The translations under genes were made by a program, and so were the position numbers. This document shows, in pieces, positions 16,192 through 23,915 of a stretch of 64,000 bases of DNA. The stretch covers positions 186,001-250,000 of the forward strand of contig NZ_JADKPN010000002.1 in the NCBI RefSeq assembly GCF_015352455.1, read 5' to 3'. Under the pieces are notes generated by a model, which did not search any database, was not told where the DNA came from, and worked only from the letters and a program-made list of their open reading frames with translations. The DNA is from Nocardioides islandensis (GTDB taxonomy: Bacteria > Actinomycetota > Actinomycetes > Propionibacteriales > Nocardioidaceae). The stretch's first letter is position 1; the number at the start of each line of letters is the position of its first letter.

Positions 16192-16812
16192 ATGAAGATT
16201 CGACTCGGGCTGATCTCCTGGGCGACCGGCGTAACCATGTTGGTCGCGGTCTCCGCATGTGGCGAGAGCGACACCGATCCCCCGGCGACCGCCGAGCCGT
16301 CGTCGACGTCGACGAGCTCACCGACGCCGAGCGCGTCGCCGAGCTCTCCGTCCGACGCAGCGAGCGCCGATGCCACCGAGTCGGTACGGAGTTACTTCAC
16401 GGTGGTCGACCAGCTCCGTAGCGATCCTGCGGCCGACCTCAAGAAACTGAAGTCCGTCGCGACGAGCGCGCAGCTGAACGCCGTGGAGACCCTCATCGGC
16501 CGGCAGCGCGACGAGGGCCAGCGTCAGACCGGCACCACAATGATCAACGAACTGCAGGTGCAGTCGGTCAATCTCGACAACTCCGACCCGAAGGCTGGCA
16601 AGGTGCCGACGGTCGTCATCGACGTCTGCTGGGACGTGAGCAAGGTCGACGTGATCGACAAGAGCGGCAAGTCGATCGTCTCCCCCAACCGCCCGGACAC
16701 CGGGTGGACCCGCTACTCCGTCGCGAACTACGACTACGCCGCCGATCCGAGCGGCGGCTGGCGCGTGGCGACGGGCCAGGACCTCAAGCAGACGCCATGC
16801 ACGGCATCCTGA
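16192..16812 (+). CDS. Secreted lipoprotein
   Basis: 206 aa. Lipoprotein signal peptide: K-R near the start, hydrophobic core, and lipobox V-S-A-C with Cys at about residue 23. A Ser/Thr/Pro-rich linker (residues ~25-60) follows, then a folded domain (residues ~62-206) with VRSYFTVVDQLRSDP and a closing WRVATGQDLKQTPC. The helix-then-sheet layout is like small NTF2-type surface domains, but the family is not certain. First gene of the rightward Tad-like operon, preceded by GAGAGGAGCAGG. It probably acts at the cell surface as an assembly or surface factor for the pilus; that is inference from position. Confidence 0.75.
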   Translation: MKIRLGLISWATGVTMLVAVSACGESDTDPPATAEPSSTSTSSPTPSASPSSPSDAASADATESVRSYFTVVDQLRSDPAADLKKLKSVATSAQLNAVETLIGRQRDEGQRQTGTTMINELQVQSVNLDNSDPKAGKVPTVVIDVCWDVSKVDVIDKSGKSIVSPNRPDTGWTRYSVANYDYAADPSGGWRVATGQDLKQTPCTAS

Positions 16813-17756
16813 CTCGCCTCCTCCTGACTGCGGTATTTGCCGCCGGCTTCTCCGTCCTCGTCCACGCCCCGTCATACGCGGACACCGTGTGCTCGCAGAC
16901 CGACCCGGCGACGGGCGAGTGCCTCATCTGGATCGAGGTGCCGGGCACCCCCGGTACGCCAGGTGAGCCAGGCGACGACGGGCCCCAGGACACCGGAAGC
17001 GGAGCGGCCTGCTACTGGGATGGCACCAGCCAAGGCATCACGAAGCCTCCACCCGGGCCTGTGCCCTGCTCATCGCCCGCGGGCTACTGGTCGAACAGCT
17101 ACAACTGCTACATCAGTCCGGTCGAGCCCCAGCCGCCAGCGGGCGACCCGAGCTGGCAGGGCCACGAGCCCGGCGACGGGGCGGTCTACAACTGCTACCA
17201 GCCGCAGACAGGTCTGCTCATCACCATCTGGTCGCAGGACCCGCCACCGAACTCCGGCACGGGACCAACACCGCGTGAAGTGGCACAGATCGCGATCGAG
17301 CAGATGCATCTATCTGCCATCAACATTGGCATCGCGCCCGAGCCGGGTCCGGACAGCATCGGCCTGGTCGGCATGCCGGTCTGGATGTGGGCCAAGGACC
17401 CGAACGCCCACACCGTCGGCCCCATTACTGAGAGCGCCTCTGCCGGCGGCATCACGATCACGGCCACCGCGAAGGTCCTCCACATCACCTGGGACATGGG
17501 CGACGGCACCGAAGTTGTCTGCGAAACGGCCGGCACGCCGTACAAGCCGTCGTACGGGCGGGAGGACTCACCCGACTGCGGCCACACCTACACGAAGTCG
17601 AGCGCGCACGAGACCGATGACGCGTACACCGTCACCGCCACGTCGAGCTGGGTCATCACCTGGTCGGGCGCCGGCCAGACGGGGACGATCCGGCTCGACG
17701 GCCTCAACCGCTCAACACAGATCCGGATCGGCGAGGCGCAGGTGCTCGTGAACTGA
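16797..17756 (+). CDS. Secreted protein with PKD-like C-terminal domain
   Basis: 319 aa from ATG 16797, 16 bases inside the lipoprotein gene; this start gives a clean signal peptide (hydrophobic LLLTAVFAAGFSVLV, cleavage near SYADT). A short Gly-Pro repeat (PGTPGTPGEPGDDGPQ) follows, then a Cys/Tyr-rich region (residues ~75-145) and a C-terminal domain with ITWDMGDGTEVVC, then CGHTYT and TVTATSSWVITW, the W-D-F-G-D-G and H-T-Y pattern of PKD/Ig-like surface domains. A longer frame from 16704 would lose the signal peptide. Likely a surface or pilus-associated adhesin; function is inferred from domain type and operon position. Confidence 0.72.
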   Translation: MHGILTRLLLTAVFAAGFSVLVHAPSYADTVCSQTDPATGECLIWIEVPGTPGTPGEPGDDGPQDTGSGAACYWDGTSQGITKPPPGPVPCSSPAGYWSNSYNCYISPVEPQPPAGDPSWQGHEPGDGAVYNCYQPQTGLLITIWSQDPPPNSGTGPTPREVAQIAIEQMHLSAINIGIAPEPGPDSIGLVGMPVWMWAKDPNAHTVGPITESASAGGITITATAKVLHITWDMGDGTEVVCETAGTPYKPSYGREDSPDCGHTYTKSSAHETDDAYTVTATSSWVITWSGAGQTGTIRLDGLNRSTQIRIGEAQVLVN

Positions 17757-17781
17757 CGAGCTGCGCGGGAGGTACGACGAA

Positions 17782-18459
17782 GTGTCCACAACTACCCGAG
17801 AGGACCGGAGGACCGGCCCGCGCCCCACCGCGCCGGACACCGCCACCAGCATCACTCCTCCGCCCAAGCTCCGGAGACGCCCCGCGCTCGTCGTCGCCGC
17901 GGTCATCGTGACTGCGCTCGGCTGCCTGCTCGGCGCGTGGGCCTGGAGCGCGACGACGAACACCCAGGAGGTGCTCGCGGCGCGAGACACGATCCACCGC
18001 GGCGAGGTGATCGAGGCCGAGGACATCCAGCGAATCCGGATCAGCGGCGACCCAGCGCTGTCGCCGCTGCCCGCGTCGGCGTACGAAGACATCATCGGTC
18101 AGCGGGCAGCACTCGACATCTCGGCTGGCGGCCTGCTCACGAACGAGTCGACGGCGGACGAGCCGCTACCTCCGCAAGGCCAGTCGATCGTCGGGATCTC
18201 TCTGACACCCGCGCAGGTCCCCGGAATGCCGCTGTACGGCGGCGACAAGGTCCGCATCATCGTCACGCCAGGCGACAACGGCGAGGCGCCGGCCAACGCC
18301 CCGCCCTTCACCGTCGCCGAGGTCGTCGGCACGTACGTGGACGAGACAACAGGCAACACGGTCGTCAACGTCCTGGTGCCTTATCCCGACGCGGGCGTCC
18401 TCGCCGCACGAGCCGCCACCGGGAACGTCGCGTTGGTGCTGGACTCGGGAGCCGAGTGA
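17782..18459 (+). CDS. SAF-domain (CpaB/RcpC-like) pilus assembly protein
   Basis: 225 aa. One transmembrane helix at about residues 35-55 (ALVVAAVIVTALGCLLGAWAW) after a Pro-rich cytoplasmic tail, then a SAF domain: VLAARDTIHRGEVIEAEDI and QRAALDISAGGLLT, followed by a second domain (VGISLTPAQVPGMPLYGGDKVRIIV). CpaB/RcpC proteins act in the periplasm or wall as part of the Tad pilus channel. GTG start with GGGAGG upstream. The stop overlaps the next gene start (TGATG), and the following genes are CpaE-, CpaF-, TadB- and TadC-like. Confidence 0.85.
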   Translation: MSTTTREDRRTGPRPTAPDTATSITPPPKLRRRPALVVAAVIVTALGCLLGAWAWSATTNTQEVLAARDTIHRGEVIEAEDIQRIRISGDPALSPLPASAYEDIIGQRAALDISAGGLLTNESTADEPLPPQGQSIVGISLTPAQVPGMPLYGGDKVRIIVTPGDNGEAPANAPPFTVAEVVGTYVDETTGNTVVNVLVPYPDAGVLAARAATGNVALVLDSGAE

Positions 18460-19223
18460 TGGCTGTCATCTGCCTGACTTCCGCGTCCGGATCGCCCGGT
18501 GTGACGACGACGTCCGTGGGCCTCGCGTTCTGCTGGCCGCGCCCTGTGCTTCTCGTCGAGGCCGACCCGACCGGCGGCTCGGGGGTTCTCGCCGGATTCA
18601 TGAAGGGCACGACGCCGTACGACGCCGGGCTGGTCGAGCTGGCGCTCTCGCCGCTTAGCACGGCGGATGCGCTACGGGACGTCGTCATGCCCCTGAGCCC
18701 GAACGTCTCCATCGTCGCGGGAACGCGGACGCACGCCCAGGCAGCTGCACTCCGCGACATGTGGGAACCCCTCGACGCGGCCTTGCGCGAACTGGAAGCG
18801 AGCGGGCAGGACGTCATCGTCGATGCGGGCAGGCTCGGACTGACGGGATCGCCGCAGCAACTCCTGGACTCGGCTGACGCAACCCTGCTGGTCACTCGCG
18901 CCGACCTGCCCTCGATCTCCGCCGCACGCTCGTGGGCCGAGACCGTTCGCCAGCCCGGGAGCGGATGGAGACACCCGGGCCTGCTCCTGATCGGCGAAGG
19001 TCAGCCATACCGCGACACCGAGGTCTCCAAAGTGCTCGGGATGCCCGTGGTCGCCGACCTCCCCGACGATCCGGCGGCCGGAGCTGTCTACCACCGCGGC
19101 GCTAACCCGCCCCGTCACTTCGAGACAGGTCCGTACGTCCGGGGTCTTCAGGCAGCAGCTCAGTCGGTCCAGGCGCATGTCTCGCGGGGTCGGTTCGCCC
19201 TCGTCGAGGAGGCCAGGCGATGA
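18459..19223 (+). CDS. CpaE/MinD-like P-loop protein with altered Walker A
   Basis: 254 aa, start ATG 18459 overlapping the previous stop by one base; a longer frame from 17937 is spurious. Layout of a deviant Walker A ATPase: N-terminal strand MAVICLTSASGSPGVTTTSV, then LLVEADPTGGSGVL, a QDVIVDAGRLG strand, and a DATLLVTRADLPSISAA block. The usual KGGxGKT lysines are missing: the loop reads S-G-S-P-G-V-T-T-T-S. CpaE proteins of Tad systems place the pilus machine in the cell and many have weak ATPase loops. It may bind but not hydrolyse nucleotide. Its stop overlaps the CpaF start. Confidence 0.8.
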   Translation: MAVICLTSASGSPGVTTTSVGLAFCWPRPVLLVEADPTGGSGVLAGFMKGTTPYDAGLVELALSPLSTADALRDVVMPLSPNVSIVAGTRTHAQAAALRDMWEPLDAALRELEASGQDVIVDAGRLGLTGSPQQLLDSADATLLVTRADLPSISAARSWAETVRQPGSGWRHPGLLLIGEGQPYRDTEVSKVLGMPVVADLPDDPAAGAVYHRGANPPRHFETGPYVRGLQAAAQSVQAHVSRGRFALVEEARR

Positions 19224-20692
19224 CTGAGGCCTCCCGCTACCTGAGTGAGTACGGCGACCTCTCGCGCTTACCGCTGTTCAGCCAGCATACGAACGGCTCG
19301 ACGCCTGCAGTGCCCAAGCTCGGCGCTCCCGTAACAGTTCCCCCTACAACCGGCCCTGACGTCGACTGGTCGATCGTCGCGGAGCTGCGCGCTCGGGCGT
19401 CCGAGCAATTGAGCCAAGCCGTCGCCTCAGACCGGAACCGACTCGACAAGGCAGCGCAGCAGGAGCTCGGCCGCTCGATCGTGCTGGACCTCATCGAGTC
19501 CGCGATGGCCGACGACGTTGACGCCGGCCGCGGGGCCTGGAGCCCGGGGCGCCAGCAAGCAACGGCGCAGGCTGTCTTCGACTCGCTCTTCCGCTTGGGT
19601 CGTCTGCAGCCGCTGGTCGACAACGACGACATCGAGAACATCGTCATCGTCGGCCACGACAATGTCCTTCTCGAACTGGTCGACGGCACCCTGATCGATG
19701 GCCCACCGGTCGCTGATTCCGACCCGGAACTCATCGACTTCCTGGTCTTCCTTGCTTCGCGCAGCGAGGTCAACGCTCGCTCCTTCTCCGAGGCCCAGCC
19801 GCGGCTCCACCTGCGTTTGGACGGCGGCTCCCGCCTGGCCGCCGCCGCATGGGTCACGCCCCGTCCTTCAGTAGTCATCCGACGACACCGACTGATGCAG
19901 GTCACCCTCGACGACCTCGTCGCTAGAGAGATGATGACGCCGACTGCGGCATCGTTCCTGCGCGCCGCAGTCCGGGCACGACGCTCGATCGTCGTCGCAG
20001 GCGCCCAGGGAGCGGGCAAGACAACCCTGGTCCGCGCGCTCTGTGCCGAGATCGACGCCATGGAGGCGATCGGCACTTTCGAGACCGAGTACGAGCTGCA
20101 CCTCCACGAACTCGGCCGCCACAAGGTCGTCCACGCCTGGGAGGCACGCCCGGGATCCGGAGAGCGTGGGCCTGATGGTCGGCAGGCTGGCGAGTTCACT
20201 CTCGACGAGGCGCTCGTCGACTCCTTCCGGTTCAACCTCTCCCGCCAGATCGTCGGCGAGGTACGAGGCAAGGAAATCTGGGCAATGATCAAGGCGATGG
20301 AGTCCGGGACGGGCTCCATCTCGACGACCCACGCGGCTGACGCCGTGGCGGCCGTCCGCAAGCTCGTCACGTGCGCGATGGAGGCCGGTCCTCACGTCAC
20401 CCAGGGGCTCGCGACAAGCAAGCTCGCGGCCACGGTGGACCTGATCGTCCAGCTGAGCATGGAGACCGGGGCGGTTCCCGGCGGCGCGCAGCGGACGAGA
20501 AGGGTCGCCGAGATCATCGCCCTCGCCCCTGGCGAGAGGGAGGTCGGATACGCGACCACGCACGTCTTCCGCGCCGATGCGTCAGGGGTCGCCGTACCGG
20601 ACGTGCTTCCCGACGAGTATCGGGCGCTGGCCCACTACGGCTTCGACCTCGCGGCATACCTCTCGACCCAGGCGTACGGAGTGCAGCCGTGA
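19220..20692 (+). CDS. CpaF/TadA-type secretion ATPase
   Basis: 490 aa. Type II/IV secretion-type hexameric ATPase: N-terminal domain with LGRLQPLVDNDDIENIVIVG (the N-terminal hairpin seen in CpaF), SFSEAQPRLHLRLDGGSRLAA, then Walker A VVAGAQGAGKTTLVRAL at about residue 262, an Asp-box with FETEYELHLHELG, the Walker-B-like SRQIVGEVRGKEIWAMIKAM and a His box with GSISTTHAADAVAAVRKL. It powers assembly of the Flp fibre with TadB and TadC. ATGA overlap before and GTGA after. This is the motor of the Tad-like operon and distinct from the VirB4 ATPase of the transfer channel. Confidence 0.93.
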   Translation: MTEASRYLSEYGDLSRLPLFSQHTNGSTPAVPKLGAPVTVPPTTGPDVDWSIVAELRARASEQLSQAVASDRNRLDKAAQQELGRSIVLDLIESAMADDVDAGRGAWSPGRQQATAQAVFDSLFRLGRLQPLVDNDDIENIVIVGHDNVLLELVDGTLIDGPPVADSDPELIDFLVFLASRSEVNARSFSEAQPRLHLRLDGGSRLAAAAWVTPRPSVVIRRHRLMQVTLDDLVAREMMTPTAASFLRAAVRARRSIVVAGAQGAGKTTLVRALCAEIDAMEAIGTFETEYELHLHELGRHKVVHAWEARPGSGERGPDGRQAGEFTLDEALVDSFRFNLSRQIVGEVRGKEIWAMIKAMESGTGSISTTHAADAVAAVRKLVTCAMEAGPHVTQGLATSKLAATVDLIVQLSMETGAVPGGAQRTRRVAEIIALAPGEREVGYATTHVFRADASGVAVPDVLPDEYRALAHYGFDLAAYLSTQAYGVQP

Positions 20693-21549
20693 CTCCCTTG
20701 CTTCCCGCCCTCGCAGGCGGACTGATCGCCATCGGCATCCTCGGCATCGTCGTCGGCCTACGACCGACAGCCGTACCACCTCGCGAGGAGCGCACGTCCC
20801 GAGGCGGCCGCGTCACCCTGACCTCGCGCACCCGGATGCTGCTTCTGCTCGGCGTCGGCCTTGGCCTCCTCGGATGGGCGATCACCGGGTGGGTACTCGC
20901 GCTGGTCATCGCACCGGTCGCGGTCATCGGACTACCGGCTCTGCTGTCCGCTCCGCCGGCTGCCACTCAGATCAACCGGCTCGAAGCGATGGAGGAATGG
21001 ACGCGCTCGCTCGCCGGCGTCCTGACCGTCGGGATCGGCCTCGAGCAGGCGCTCGTCGCGACGCTGCGCTCCACGCCCGCGTCGATCAACGCGGAGGTCA
21101 GTCGGCTGGTGGCTCGCCTTCGTGCCCGATGGGACACAGAGACGGCACTCAGAGTCTTCGCCGACGAACTCGACGACGCCACCGGCGACCTGATCGCCGC
21201 GAACCTCATCCTCGGAGCACGCCGCCGCGGCGCCGGGCTTGCGAGTGTTCTCGAAGGCCTCGCCGAGTCGGTCGCCGGCGACGTACGGGCCCGTCGGCAG
21301 GTCGAGGCGGATCGAGCCAAGCCGCGTGCGACCGCTCGATGGGTGACCCTCATCAGCGCCAGCGTCCTGGTTGTCCTCGCCTTGTCAGGCAAGTACGTCG
21401 AGCCGTACGCGACCGCTATCGGCCAGGTGATCCTCGTCCTGCTTCTGTCGGCGTACGTCGGGACCCTGATCTGGATGCGGCGCATGGCGACCGGCAAGCC
21501 GCTTCCGCGCTTCCTCGAAACCCGCCCCGACGCGGCGGCTACGCCATGA
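20689..21549 (+). CDS. TadB-like inner-membrane platform protein (T2SSF domain)
   Basis: 286 aa from a GTG that overlaps the CpaF stop; a longer frame from 20371 is a shadow. Pattern of a T2SSF protein: two N-terminal helices (LAGGLIAIGILGIVVGL, then LLLLGVGLGLLGWAITGWVLA), a cytoplasmic helical region with MEEWTRSLAGVLTVGIGLEQAL and GDLIAANLILGARRRGAGLASVL, and C-terminal helices LISASVLVVLALSG and VILVLLLSAYVGTLIWM. It docks with the ATPase and TadC as the membrane platform of the pilus machine. ATGA overlap with the next gene. Confidence 0.88.
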   Translation: MTPLLPALAGGLIAIGILGIVVGLRPTAVPPREERTSRGGRVTLTSRTRMLLLLGVGLGLLGWAITGWVLALVIAPVAVIGLPALLSAPPAATQINRLEAMEEWTRSLAGVLTVGIGLEQALVATLRSTPASINAEVSRLVARLRARWDTETALRVFADELDDATGDLIAANLILGARRRGAGLASVLEGLAESVAGDVRARRQVEADRAKPRATARWVTLISASVLVVLALSGKYVEPYATAIGQVILVLLLSAYVGTLIWMRRMATGKPLPRFLETRPDAAATP

Positions 21550-22448
21550 TCACCGGTCTGCAGTTGGCAATCGTGTCCGGCGGTCTCGTCGGACTCGGCC
21601 TCACCCTGGTCGTCGCGCGACTGCTGCCCGCCGAGCCGGACCTGGCCGACGCCTTGGAGCGTGTCTCCTCCACGCGTAGCCGCACGACTGCCAATGCCGC
21701 TGCCGCACAGACGGGTAAGGAACGCCTGGGGCTTTGGGGAATGCGTGTGCTCCCACCCGGCGTCTGGATCCGGACGCCGACGCGCGAGCTCGCCCTGCTC
21801 CGGATCTCCGTCGCGCAGTTCTACGGCGAGAAGCTCACCTTCGCCGGACTCGGTCTCCTCATACCGCCCGGGCTCACCCTCTTGTTCAACTCCCTCGGCC
21901 TTGGCCTCCCTCTCCAGATCCCGGCCCTGGCCTCGATCGGGCTCGCGGCAGTCATGTTCTTCATCCCGAACTACAACGCGCTCGACGAAGCCAGGAAGGC
22001 CCGCGTCGAGTTCGCCCGGGCCCTCGGCGCATACATCGACCTGGTCGCCCTCGAACGCCACAACGGCATCGGCGTCCGACAGGCGATGGAAGCGGCGGCG
22101 GAGATCGGCGACTCCTGGGTCTTCACCCGGCTCTCGGAGGAGCTGACCCGATCACGCTGGTCCGGTCTGCCGCCTTGGGACGCGCTGCACACCTTGGCCG
22201 AGGAGCTCGGACTCCCCGAGCTCGACGACTTCGCCGACATCATGCGCCTTTCCGGCGAGGAGGGAGCAAGCGTGTACGCCACCCTGCGCGCCCGATCCGC
22301 CGCCATGCGCACGGCGATGCTCAACGACGAGATCGCCCAGGCGAACGCCGTCGGCGAACGAATGACGATCCCCGGCTCCCTGCTCGGCGTCATCTTCATG
22401 GCCCTGCTCGTGGCCCCCTCATTGCTTCGCATGTTCACGGCCTCGTGA
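21546..22448 (+). CDS. TadC-like inner-membrane platform protein (T2SSF domain)
   Basis: 300 aa, second T2SSF-type protein. Helices at residues ~5-25 and in the central hydrophobic region (LTFAGLGLLIPPGLTLLF, IGLAAVMFFIPNY), a cytoplasmic segment with ARVEFARALGAYIDLVALE and a long LPELDDFADIMRLSGEEGASVY block, then C-terminal helix MTIPGSLLGVIFMALLVA. Cooperates with TadB and CpaF. ATG at 21546 inside the TadB stop (ATGA). A 31-base gap then separates it from the pilin gene. Confidence 0.88.
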   Translation: MITGLQLAIVSGGLVGLGLTLVVARLLPAEPDLADALERVSSTRSRTTANAAAAQTGKERLGLWGMRVLPPGVWIRTPTRELALLRISVAQFYGEKLTFAGLGLLIPPGLTLLFNSLGLGLPLQIPALASIGLAAVMFFIPNYNALDEARKARVEFARALGAYIDLVALERHNGIGVRQAMEAAAEIGDSWVFTRLSEELTRSRWSGLPPWDALHTLAEELGLPELDDFADIMRLSGEEGASVYATLRARSAAMRTAMLNDEIAQANAVGERMTIPGSLLGVIFMALLVAPSLLRMFTAS

Positions 22449-22479
22449 ATCGGAAGGAAACACCCAAGGAGGAACTCCC

Positions 22480-22674
22480 ATGTTGAAAGTCCTGATCCTG
22501 CTTCAAGTGGCGGTGCTGACCACATACGACGGCCTGCGAACGGCCCGCCGAAGCGAGCGTGGCTCGGTGACCACGGAGCACGTGCTGTGGGCAGTTGCCG
22601 TCATCGCCATCGTCGGGATCGTGGTCGCGGCCGTGACGACCTATGTCAAAAGTCAGGCCGGCAACATCAAGTAG
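22480..22674 (+). CDS. Flp-type pilin
   Basis: 64 aa. Short leader up to G-S-V-T-T-E, followed by one hydrophobic helix (HVLWAVAVIAIVGIVVAAVTTYV) and a short polar end. The G/xxxxE pattern with Glu five residues after the Gly (GSVTTEH) fits a type IVb/Flp prepilin cut by a TadV-type peptidase. No prepilin peptidase gene is seen in the window, so the host enzyme would be needed. Preceded by a good ribosome site (AAGGAGG near 22467). The stop lies inside the next gene, which overlaps by 32 bases. Confidence 0.85.
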   Translation: MLKVLILLQVAVLTTYDGLRTARRSERGSVTTEHVLWAVAVIAIVGIVVAAVTTYVKSQAGNIK

Positions 22675-23077
22675 CCGCCGTCGGCGGCGCGACGACCGGG
22701 GCTCGGTATCGATCGAGCTCGTGATCCTCCTGCCCGCAATGTTCGCAGTCATGTTCCTGGGGATGCAGGCCGCGCTCTTCTATCACGCCCGAACGGTCGC
22801 GATCGCTGCCGCGCAGGAGGGGGCCCGAGCGGCCGGGGCCGAGCAGGGCCACGAGGCAGATGGCGTCGGTGCGGCCAACGACTTCCTCGCCGAAGCCGGG
22901 GGCGACGATGTACTCACCGGGACCTCGACGATCGCCAAACGCACGACGACGACGGCCACAGTGACGGTCACTGGCTTCAGCCTCAGCGTGATCCCCGGGT
23001 GGAAGGTGCGGATCTCGCAGAGTGCGACCGTCCCCATCGAGCGACTCACAGCTCCCAGCGCAGCGGGAACACCATGA
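22643..23077 (+). CDS. TadE-like minor pilin
   Basis: 144 aa. A basic N-terminus (SSSRRRRRDDRGSVSIE) leads to the TadE motif G-S-V-S-I-E then a hydrophobic helix (LVILLPAMFAVMFLGMQAALFY), followed by ARTVAIAAAQEGARAAG, the usual TadE tail entry. The C-terminal part is a small sheet-rich pilin-like domain. TadE/TadF pseudopilins support Flp fibre assembly. Start ATG 22643 overlaps the pilin gene by 32 bases; an alternative start further in would remove part of the basic leader. The ATGA overlap with the next gene marks a continuous operon. Confidence 0.82.
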   Translation: MSKVRPATSSSRRRRRDDRGSVSIELVILLPAMFAVMFLGMQAALFYHARTVAIAAAQEGARAAGAEQGHEADGVGAANDFLAEAGGDDVLTGTSTIAKRTTTTATVTVTGFSLSVIPGWKVRISQSATVPIERLTAPSAAGTP

Positions 23078-23496
23078 CGGGACGAGACGAATGTGGCTCG
23101 GCGGCGATCGAGGCGGCGATCGGCGTACCGGCTTTCGCGCTGTTCGTCGGCCTTATCATCTTCGGCGGGCGTACGGCGAGCACCCACGAGGCCCTCCAGT
23201 CCGCTGCCGCCGACGGCGCCCGGTCCGCCTCGATCGCGCGTGACGCGGAGACCGCACGTAACGACGCTCGCGAGGCCGCCGAAGCGAGCATCGCCAACCA
23301 GAAGATCGGCTGCTCGGACGTCGAGGTGACCGTCGACACCAATGACTTCAACAAGCAACCAGGCGTGCCCGGCACGGTCAACGTGACCGTCGCGTGCCGC
23401 CTGGACCTCTCCGACCTCGCAGTCCCTGGCGTCCCCGGCTCGCGCGTCATGCGCGCCACCATGTCCAGCCCGATCGACACCTGGCGGGAACAATGA
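23074..23496 (+). CDS. Second TadE/TadF-like minor pilin
   Basis: 140 aa from ATG 23074 (ATGA overlap; a longer frame from 22999 is rejected). Same layout as the gene before: G-S-A-A-I-E, hydrophobic segment AAIGVPAFALFVGLIIFGGR, then ALQSAAADGARSASIARD. Two Cys (about residues 76 and 112) could pair in the outer domain. Probably a paralogue of the preceding TadE-like protein with a distinct role in initiation or capping of the fibre; that division of labour is inference. Confidence 0.8.
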   Translation: MTGRDECGSAAIEAAIGVPAFALFVGLIIFGGRTASTHEALQSAAADGARSASIARDAETARNDAREAAEASIANQKIGCSDVEVTVDTNDFNKQPGVPGTVNVTVACRLDLSDLAVPGVPGSRVMRATMSSPIDTWREQ

Positions 23497-23915
23497 GGCG
23501 CCAGGACGACGAGCGCGGCTCGATCACGGTCTGGCTGGCCCTGTCGAGCTTCGTGATGGTGTTCCTCGTCGGTCTGGCCGTAGACCTTGGCGGCCAGGTG
23601 CACGCTCACGAACGAGCGCACGACCTCGCTGCCCAAGCGGCTCGCGCCGGCGGCGAAGAGGTCGAGGGCGGTGCGGCCATCCAGGGACGCGAGCTGACCA
23701 TCAGCCCCGCTGCGGCCATAGCCGCCGCTGAGCAATACCTCGACGCCGCCGGCGTCAGCGGGACGGTCGAGATCAGCAACGGCGACACCATCACGGTCAC
23801 CGTCCACGACTCGTACGACCCACAGTTCCTGGGCTTGATCGGCATCCAACGTCTTGACGTGTCGGGCACCGCGACGGCTCGTCTGATCCGCACCCTCGGA
23901 GGTAGCGAGCGATGA
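23493..23915 (+). CDS. TadG-like pilus protein
   Basis: 140 aa, start ATG 23493 (ATGA). Basic leader RRQDDERGSITVWLAL, then a hydrophobic helix (ALSSFVMVFLVGLAVDLGG) and a short extracellular domain. It has the G-S-I-T-V-W entry of TadG proteins but is much shorter than classical TadG, lacking the von Willebrand domain, as is common in actinobacteria. Coupled to the LysM-BTAD gene by an ATGA overlap. Expected to anchor or nucleate the fibre at the membrane. Confidence 0.78.
   Translation: MRRQDDERGSITVWLALSSFVMVFLVGLAVDLGGQVHAHERAHDLAAQAARAGGEEVEGGAAIQGRELTISPAAAIAAAEQYLDAAGVSGTVEISNGDTITVTVHDSYDPQFLGLIGIQRLDVSGTATARLIRTLGGSER

Noticed and set aside
20577..22448. Long plus-strand frame across the TadB gene, merging into TadC
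   Set aside because: Its first part is an Arg/Pro/Ser-rich shadow of TadB; the sensible proteins are TadB (GTG 20689) and TadC (ATG 21546) with 4-bp overlaps.
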